From positions 183,732 through 247,731 of the forward strand of contig NZ_BNBD01000010.1 in NCBI RefSeq assembly GCF_014654785.1: a stretch of DNA of 64,000 nucleotides, given 5' to 3'. Position 1 is the stretch's first letter. Every line of letters starts with the position of its first letter. The stretch comes from Streptomyces mashuensis (GTDB lineage Bacteria > Actinomycetota > Actinomycetes > Streptomycetales > Streptomycetaceae). Below the pieces are notes generated by a model. It saw only the letters and a list, made by a program, of their open reading frames with translations. It ran no database searches and was not told the DNA's origin. Below, one piece after another: positions 58,493 to 64,000 of the stretch. Made by a program: the position numbers and the translations under genes.

Positions 58493-61240
58493 TCACATCA
58501 GCGGCTGCTCGGCCCAGATCACCTTGCCCCCCGCCGTGTAGCGGGTGCCCCAGCGCTCGGCCAGCTGTGCCACCAGGAACAGGCCGCGCCCGCCCTCGTC
58601 CTCCGCGGCGGCGTACCGCAGGTGCGGCGAGGTGCTGCTGGTGTCGGAGACCTCGCAGATCAGCGCCCGGCCGCGGAGCAGCCGCACCCCGATGGGGCCC
58701 GAGGCGTGCCGGATCGCGTTGGTGATGAGCTCACTGAGGATCAGCTCGGTGGTGAACACCGTCTCCTCCAGGCCCCACTCCGTCAGCTGCCGCGTCACCT
58801 CCGAGCGCGCCCGCGCCACCACCGCCGGGTCCGAGGGCAGCTCCCAGGTGGCGATCCGGTCGCTGTCCAGCACCCGGGTGCGGGCCACCAGCAGCGCGAT
58901 GTCATCGGTCTGCCGCGGGGGCAGCAGCGCCCCCAGCACCGCCTCGCACGTCTGCTGCGGCGTGCGGTCCGGGTGCCCCAGCGTGTCGGCCAGGATCGCC
59001 AGGCCGGCGTCGACGTCGCGGGTGCGGTCCTCCACCAGCCCGTCGGTGTACAGCACCAGGCTGCTGCCCGGCGGCACCCGCAGCTCCGCGGCCTCGAACG
59101 GCAGGCCGCCCAGGCCCAGCGGCGGCCCCGGCGGCAGCTCCGGGAACTCCACGGCGCCGTCCGGGGACACCAGCGCGGGCAGCAGATGACCGGCCCGCGC
59201 CATGCTGCACGTGCCGGTCACCGGGTCGTAGATGGCGTACAGGCAGGTGGCGCCCGCCACCGACGCCTCCTCCTCCGACTCCATGTCGATGCGGCCCACC
59301 AGTTCGTCCAGATGGCCCAGCAGCTCGTCGGGCGGCAGGTCCAGCGACGAGAAGTTCTGCACGGCGGTGCGCAGCCGGCCCATGGTCGCCGCCGCGTGCA
59401 GCCCGTGCCCCACCACGTCGCCGACCACCAGCGCCACCCGCGCGCCCGGCAGCGGGATCACGTCGAACCAGTCGCCGCCCACCCCGGCCTGCGCCGGCAG
59501 ATAGCGGTAGGCCAGGTCCAGCGCCTCCTGCTCGGGCAGGCCGCGCGGCAGCAGGCTGTGCTGGAGCGTGACGGCCATGGCGTGCTCGCGCGTGTAGCGG
59601 CGGGCGTTGTCGATGCAGACCGCGGCCCGCGCCGACAGTTCCTCGGCCAGCGACAGGTCGTCCTCCTCGAACGGCTCGCTGTCCTGCGTCCGCCAGAAGT
59701 TGGCGATCCCCATCAGCACCCCGCGCGCCTTCAGCGGCACGGTGATCATCGACCGGAAACCGTAGTCGATGATCTCCTGCGTGCGCTCCGGGTCCTGGGT
59801 GCGCCAGCCCGCCGAGGCCGCCAGGTCCGGCACCAGCTGGGCCTCGCCGCTGACGAAGCCGGTGGCCTGCGGGGTGGGCGAGGCGAACCGGTGCACCTCG
59901 CCCGCCCGGTACAGCGGGTGGTCGTCCCGCAGCCCGGTGAGCGCCACCCGGCGCAGCTCCGGCGCCTCGCTGCCCACCGTCGTGCTCGGTTCCTCGCCCC
60001 GCAGCACCGGCTCGGCGAGGTCCACGGTGGCGTACTCGGTGAACCCGGGCACCGAGACCTCGGTGAGCTCCTCGGCCGTGCGCCGCACGTCCAGGGTGGT
60101 GCCGATGGTGACGCTGGCCTCGTACAGCAGCCGCAGCCGGCCGCGCGCCACCTCGGCCCGGCCGGCCAGCGCGCGCAGCTCGGTGGAGTCGCGGAGCGTG
60201 GCCACGCTGCCCGGCGGGCCGCCGCGCCGGTCGGTCGGCCGGTTGTTGACCGCCAGCAGCCGCTCGCCGACCGGCAGCACCTCGTCCGTCACCACCCGCC
60301 CCGAGCACAGCAGCTCGGCCATCCGGGGGTCCAGGCCCAGCGCGTCCACCGGCCGGCCCTCGGCGTCCGGCGCCAGGTCCAGCAGCCGCCGCGCCTCGTC
60401 GTTGGCCAGGACGACCCGCCCGTCGCCGGAGACGATGACCACGCCCTCGCGCACGGCGTGCAGCACCGCGTCGTGGTGTTCGTACATCTGGGTCATCTCG
60501 GCCGGGCCCAGGCCGTGCGTCTGGCGCCGCAGCCGCCGGCTGAGCAGCCCGGCCCCCGCGGTGGCCAGGGCCAGTGCCGCGGCGCCGGCGCCCACGACGA
60601 CCGGCAGCTGCTGGTCGACGGCGCTGCTGACGCTGCTGACCTTCAGGCCGGAGGCCACCATGCCCACCACCCGGCCCCGGTCGGTGACGGGCACCACCAC
60701 CTGGAGTTCCTTGCCGAGCGGGCCGTTGACCTCCTCGACCGTGACGTGCCCGGCCAGGGACGGGGCGATGGTGCCGACGAAGTGGTGCCCGATCTGGCTC
60801 GGGTCGGGGTGCGAGTAGCGGATGCCGTCCCGGTTCATCACGACGATGAAGTCCACGCCGCCCTGCCGGCGCGCCGACTCCGCCAGCGGCTGGAGCACCG
60901 CCGCCGGGTCCGGCCCGCGCAGGGTCTCCGGCAGGCCGGGGCCGTGCGCGAAGCCCTCCGCGGCGGCCAGCGAGCGGTCGCGCGCCGCCTGGAACCGGTC
61001 GCTGCGCGCCTGGAGCAGCAGCGTCACCACCGCTGCCACGACGAGCAGCAGCACCAGCAGCACCTGGAGCACGAACATCTGGCCGGCGACGCTGCGGGAG
61101 CTCGTGACCGACCGCCAACGCCGCCCGGCGGGCACGCCGGAAGCCGGGCGCGCCTCTCGCCGCTCCCGCCGGCTGTCCGGACGCCGACCGGCGAACCAGC
61201 GGCCCGGGGGACCCCAGGAGCGGCCCCGGATTCGGGCCAT
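58493..61240 (-). CDS. Membrane SpoIIE phosphatase with extracytoplasmic sensor, PAS, GAF and HATPase
   Basis: The 915-residue protein has a transmembrane helix at about 55-77, an extracytoplasmic sCache-like domain (VDFIVVMNRDGIRYSHPDPS), a second helix near 220, a PAS domain (VREGVVIVSGDGRVVLANDE), a GAF domain (about 370-530), a PPM phosphatase with GGDWFDVIPLPGARVALVVG and VLYTDGLVEDR, and a HATPase with ELILSELITNAIRHASGP. The sensor resembles DcuS/CitA kinases for carboxylates. It likely dephosphorylates a STAS protein to free a stress sigma. All metal-site aspartates are present, unlike the paralogue at 40990-43476. Confidence 0.92.
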   Translation of the reverse strand: MARIRGRSWGPPGRWFAGRRPDSRRERREARPASGVPAGRRWRSVTSSRSVAGQMFVLQVLLVLLLVVAAVVTLLLQARSDRFQAARDRSLAAAEGFAHGPGLPETLRGPDPAAVLQPLAESARRQGGVDFIVVMNRDGIRYSHPDPSQIGHHFVGTIAPSLAGHVTVEEVNGPLGKELQVVVPVTDRGRVVGMVASGLKVSSVSSAVDQQLPVVVGAGAAALALATAGAGLLSRRLRRQTHGLGPAEMTQMYEHHDAVLHAVREGVVIVSGDGRVVLANDEARRLLDLAPDAEGRPVDALGLDPRMAELLCSGRVVTDEVLPVGERLLAVNNRPTDRRGGPPGSVATLRDSTELRALAGRAEVARGRLRLLYEASVTIGTTLDVRRTAEELTEVSVPGFTEYATVDLAEPVLRGEEPSTTVGSEAPELRRVALTGLRDDHPLYRAGEVHRFASPTPQATGFVSGEAQLVPDLAASAGWRTQDPERTQEIIDYGFRSMITVPLKARGVLMGIANFWRTQDSEPFEEDDLSLAEELSARAAVCIDNARRYTREHAMAVTLQHSLLPRGLPEQEALDLAYRYLPAQAGVGGDWFDVIPLPGARVALVVGDVVGHGLHAAATMGRLRTAVQNFSSLDLPPDELLGHLDELVGRIDMESEEEASVAGATCLYAIYDPVTGTCSMARAGHLLPALVSPDGAVEFPELPPGPPLGLGGLPFEAAELRVPPGSSLVLYTDGLVEDRTRDVDAGLAILADTLGHPDRTPQQTCEAVLGALLPPRQTDDIALLVARTRVLDSDRIATWELPSDPAVVARARSEVTRQLTEWGLEETVFTTELILSELITNAIRHASGPIGVRLLRGRALICEVSDTSSTSPHLRYAAAEDEGGRGLFLVAQLAERWGTRYTAGGKVIWAEQPLM

Positions 61241-61434
61241 ACCCCTATGTCTACCGTGCCCTTGACGCGGACGCGAACCGGTGGACCGCCGCCGCCCCCC
61301 GGAATCTGACCCTCCGCCCGCCGGTCACGGCCGTTTCCACCGGCCCCGCCGTCACCTCCGGCCACCCCCGGGGCAGCACCCGGCCGCACCCCTCCGCGTC
61401 GCGGCCCGGCGGCCCCCGCGCCTATGGTGGCGCC

Positions 61435-62481
61435 ATGGGCGACCACGCCGGGGACACGACCGCCGGAGCGCGCCTGCGGGCCTTCCGGCACTCCCCGTTC
61501 TTCCCCGCCACCGTCCTCCTCCTCATCCTGGCCTGCGCGGCCGGCCTCTTCGCCGGCTCCTACACGTACGCCATGGCCAACCCCACCCCGCACCGCATCC
61601 CCATCGCCGTCACCGGCGTCCCCCCGTCCGAGGCCACCCACGACCGCTTCGTGCAGGGCATGGAGCACGCCCTGCACGCGGAGCTCCGCCTGCGGCACTA
61701 CGCCACGTACGCCGCGGCCCGCGACGCCGTCGCCGAGCAGCGCGTCTACGCCGTCCTCCGCAGCCGCCCCGGCAGCGCCGGGCTCGACGTCTCCGGCGCG
61801 TCCGGCGCCACCGTCGCCCAGCTGCTCGCCGAGACCGCGCCCCGGGTCGGGCAGGCCATCGGCACGCCCGTCGCCGTCCGTGACATCAACCCCATGCAGT
61901 CCGGCGACCCGCGGGGCCTGGCCCTCTTCTACATCTCCCTCGCCGCCGTCATCGTCGGCTTCGTCGGCGCCATCCAGCTGGGCGTCCACGCCCGCGAACT
62001 CGAACCCGGCGAGCGCATCGCCTTCACCGCCGGCTACGCCCTCCTCGGCGGCTTCACCATCGCCGCCGTCGTCGACTGGGGGCTGGGCGCGCTGCACCTG
62101 CCGTTCGTGGAGTCGTGGCTGATCCTGGCCCTGACCATGTTCACCTCCGGCATGGTCTTCACCGCCTTCAACACCCTGGTCGGGCGCTGGGCCATCCTGC
62201 CGACCTGGGGCGTGATGGTGCTGCTGGGCAACCCCTCCTCGGGCGGCGCGGTGTCCTGGCCGCTGCTGCCCTCCCTGCTGGGGTCCGTCGGCCGCTGGCT
62301 GCCGCCGGGCGCCTCCGTGAACGCCCAGCACACCGCCGTCTACTTCCGCGGCCACCAGCACGCCTTCCCGTTCGTCGTGCTCGCCGTCTGGGCGGGGGTG
62401 TCCGCCGTCGTCTTCTGGTCCTGGCGCCACCGCCACCCCGGCGGCCGCGAGAAGCAGCAGGCCGCCGTCCCGGGCGCCTGA
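61435..62481 (+). CDS. ABC-2/YhgE-like multispan membrane protein
   Basis: The 348-residue protein has one N-terminal helix (PATVLLLILACAAGLFAGSY), a large outside loop of about 130 residues, then about five helices from 175 on, including LALFYISLAAVIVGFVGAIQ. This is the YhgE/Pip-like or DUF3533 layout related to ABC-2 permeases, sometimes involved in drug or peptide export. The C-terminus is basic. No ATPase gene is next to it. The start ATG 61435 is at the beginning of the conserved region. Confidence 0.8.
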   Translation: MGDHAGDTTAGARLRAFRHSPFFPATVLLLILACAAGLFAGSYTYAMANPTPHRIPIAVTGVPPSEATHDRFVQGMEHALHAELRLRHYATYAAARDAVAEQRVYAVLRSRPGSAGLDVSGASGATVAQLLAETAPRVGQAIGTPVAVRDINPMQSGDPRGLALFYISLAAVIVGFVGAIQLGVHARELEPGERIAFTAGYALLGGFTIAAVVDWGLGALHLPFVESWLILALTMFTSGMVFTAFNTLVGRWAILPTWGVMVLLGNPSSGGAVSWPLLPSLLGSVGRWLPPGASVNAQHTAVYFRGHQHAFPFVVLAVWAGVSAVVFWSWRHRHPGGREKQQAAVPGA

Positions 62482-62554
62482 CCCGCGTGTGGTGCCGCCG
62501 GCACCGGGTACCCGAGGGGCCGTACGTCCCGCCGCCGAGGACCAGGAGGGCAGC

Positions 62555-63088
62555 GTGAGCCGCGCGAACCGTCCCGGACGTGCCTGGTGGACCCGGGTGC
62601 GCGCCGGCTACGAGGAAGGGGCCGACGAGGCCGGCGGCGAGCGCCCGCTGGCCGGGTACGTCCTCCTGCTCGGCGCCTACTCCGCCTTCGCCGCGGGCCT
62701 GGCCTGCGCGGTACGGCGGTGGGGCAGCCCCGGCGCGCGGCCGGCCGCCGGTGATCTGGCCCTGGTGGCCGTGGCGGCGTTCCAGTCCAGCCGCACCCTC
62801 GCCAAGGATGCCGTCACCTCGCCCCTGCGCGCCCCCTTCACCACGTACCGGGGCACGGCCGGGCCGGGCGAGGTCACCGAGGCGCCGCGCCCCGGCCCGG
62901 TGCGGCACGCGGTCGGCGAGCTGCTGTCCTGCCCGCTGTGCATGGCGCAGTGGACGGCCACCGCGGGCGTGGCGGGCCTGGCGCTGTGCCCCCGCGCCAC
63001 GCGCTGGGCCACGGCGGGCCTGACGGCCGTGGCCGCGGCCGACGTGCTGCACTTCGGCTACGCCCGCCTGCAGCAGGCCGCGGAGTGA
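62555..63088 (+). CDS. DUF1360 membrane protein
   Basis: The 177-residue protein has about three to four hydrophobic segments and the DUF1360 hallmarks: AAFQSSRTLAKDAVTSPLRA, then GELLSCPLCMAQWTATAGVA, where the C-P-x-C pair is conserved. Function is unknown; the family includes sporulation-associated YjcA-like proteins in Bacillus. AGGAGG six bases before GTG 62555 fixes the start. It is a close neighbour of the previous membrane gene but 73 bases separate them. Confidence 0.9.
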   Translation: MSRANRPGRAWWTRVRAGYEEGADEAGGERPLAGYVLLLGAYSAFAAGLACAVRRWGSPGARPAAGDLALVAVAAFQSSRTLAKDAVTSPLRAPFTTYRGTAGPGEVTEAPRPGPVRHAVGELLSCPLCMAQWTATAGVAGLALCPRATRWATAGLTAVAAADVLHFGYARLQQAAE

Positions 63089-63188
63089 GGCGCGGGCCCC
63101 CGGAATGAGGCGGGGGTCACGAGACGGACCTCACCTCGATGCGACGAGCGGTATCGGCACGGCAACGAGCCGGTCACAACGGCCCCCG

Positions 63189-63209
63189 GAAGTGGTGATC
63201 AGCCACTTC
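63189..63209. promoter_or_regulatory. 21-bp inverted repeat upstream of the last gene
   Basis: Perfect 7-bp arms GAAGTGG and CCACTTC surround TGATCAG. A smaller dyad AGTGACCACT follows at about 63220-63229. They sit 54 to 75 bases before the GTG at 63284 and could be operators. Confidence 0.4.
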
Positions 63210-63283
63210 GCCCGCCAATAGTGACCACTCACCGCGTAATGAGGCATTCCCCGCCTCACCATGATCCGCGTTGGGAGAAGCCC

Positions 63284-63904
63284 GTGTCCGCCGTGTCCCA
63301 CCAGAAACCCCCGTTGTCCGTCCTCACCCGCCCCGTCCCCGTCCCGTCGTCCGGCACCGCCCGGCACGCCCGGCCCGTGGGGCTGTACGACTCGTGGTGG
63401 ACGGTGGGCGGAGCCGCCCTGGCCATCGGCGCGGGCTGGCTGGCCGCCGTCTGGCTGTCCGTGCACGTGCAGGCCGACGCCTCGCTGCACTCGGTGGCGC
63501 TCTTCGTTCACCTGGCCGCCCTGGTGCTGGGCTTCGGCGCGGTGCTCGTCGCCGACTACTACGGCCTGCTGTGGCTCACCGGCCGGATGTCGCTGGCGGA
63601 CGCCATGGGCGGCGCGAACCGGCTGCACCTGCCCATCTGGGCGGGCCTGGCGGGCCTGGTGGGCAGCGGCGTGTTCCTGCACCCGAACACCTCCTCGCTG
63701 CCCACCCGGGTGAAGCTGGTGATGGTGCTGATGCTCTCCCTCAACGGGCTGCAGGCCGGTCTGCTGAACCGGCGCGCGGCCGGCCGCCGGCCGGGCGAGG
63801 AGCCGGGGCGGGGCTTCCTGGTCTGGGCGACCGGTACCGCGCTGGTCTCGCAGATCTGCTGGTGGGGCGCGGTGATCATCGGTTTCCGCAACAGTCAGCG
63901 GTAA
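63284..63904 (+). CDS. Multispan membrane protein, unknown function
   Basis: The 206-residue protein has a polar N-terminus with repeated P-V-P and five hydrophobic helices: VGGAALAIGAGWLAAVWLSV, ALFVHLAALVLGFGAVLVAD, a third around IWAGLAGLVGSGVFL, LVMVLMLSLNGLQAGLL and a last TALVSQICWWGAVIIGF. Histidines in FVHLAA and LHLPIW lie near membrane interfaces, as in some haem or copper membrane proteins, but I cannot assign a family. GGGAG six bases before GTG 63284 sets the start. A pair of operator-like dyads lies upstream. Confidence 0.78.
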   Translation: MSAVSHQKPPLSVLTRPVPVPSSGTARHARPVGLYDSWWTVGGAALAIGAGWLAAVWLSVHVQADASLHSVALFVHLAALVLGFGAVLVADYYGLLWLTGRMSLADAMGGANRLHLPIWAGLAGLVGSGVFLHPNTSSLPTRVKLVMVLMLSLNGLQAGLLNRRAAGRRPGEEPGRGFLVWATGTALVSQICWWGAVIIGFRNSQR

Positions 63905-64000
63905 CCGCGGCGGGCACGCGGAAGGCCCCCGGAGCCATGGGGACGCTGTTGGCGAATTCGGGGGTTCGCGTGACGTCGGCCTTCAAGACCCGGTTGTGGT
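63905..64000. other. Window-end intergenic sequence
   Basis: The final 96 bases follow the last stop codon. GGAG two bases before ATG 63938 opens a frame that stays open to the edge, but only 21 codons are available, so no gene is claimed. Confidence 0.4.

Overview
The window looks like an accessory-to-core stretch of a Streptomyces-type actinomycete chromosome. GC is very high with near-saturated G/C third codon positions, GTG and TTG starts are common, and chains of 4-base ATGA/GTGA overlaps link many genes. Typical actinomycete families are present: F420-dependent oxidoreductases, SpoIIE-type phosphatases with PAS/GAF sensors, a SigB/SigF-type sigma factor, UdgX, and a gas vesicle cluster in Streptomyces order. 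The species cannot be fixed from sequence reading alone.

Layout. 1-8.9 kb: the end of a P450, a small secreted protein, a hexapeptide acyltransferase, a DUF1801 protein, a divergently regulated ABC-2 exporter, a flavohaemoglobin-like protein, and an EamA/SDR pair facing a MarR regulator across three operator-like repeats. 9-20 kb: a redox and stress neighbourhood (PLP decarboxylase, an orphan cytochrome b of the bc1 type, an F420 oxidoreductase, a Rieske-FAD oxidoreductase, a zinc dehydrogenase, a HAD phosphatase, a PAP2-diacylglycerol kinase fusion, a haemerythrin and UdgX). 20.3-21.7 kb: an MFS exporter.

21.8-31.6 kb is the most distinctive block: ten genes on the minus strand, nine of them chained by eight successive 4-base overlaps. 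They encode a UDP-glucuronate-decarboxylase-like epimerase, an O-carbamoyltransferase, a GT2, GmhB, a GT9 heptosyltransferase-like protein, two GT4-type glycosyltransferases, GmhA, a fused HldE and a tiny single-span membrane protein. Together these can make an NDP-heptose from sedoheptulose 7-phosphate, transfer it, and probably carbamoylate the product. No HldD epimerase, flippase or polymerase is visible.

31.9-49 kb: a large catalase coupled to a HhH endonuclease, a second F420 oxidoreductase, CsbD, a secreted serine protease with an arginine-repeat signal peptide, a GntR regulator, a Tat-exported GH47 alpha-mannosidase, a multi-sensor SpoIIE phosphatase, an SDR, an MFS drug exporter with a long structured leader, and a sigma / STAS / MEDS-ATPase operon.

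49-64 kb: an L,D-transpeptidase lipoprotein, the gas vesicle operon gvpO-A-F-G-J-L-S-K, a HelD/HelR-type RNA polymerase motor, a second P450, a small secreted protein, a second SpoIIE phosphatase with an extracytoplasmic sensor, and three membrane proteins. Many genes fit general stress and envelope homeostasis. No tRNA, rRNA, CRISPR array or insertion sequence was recognised.
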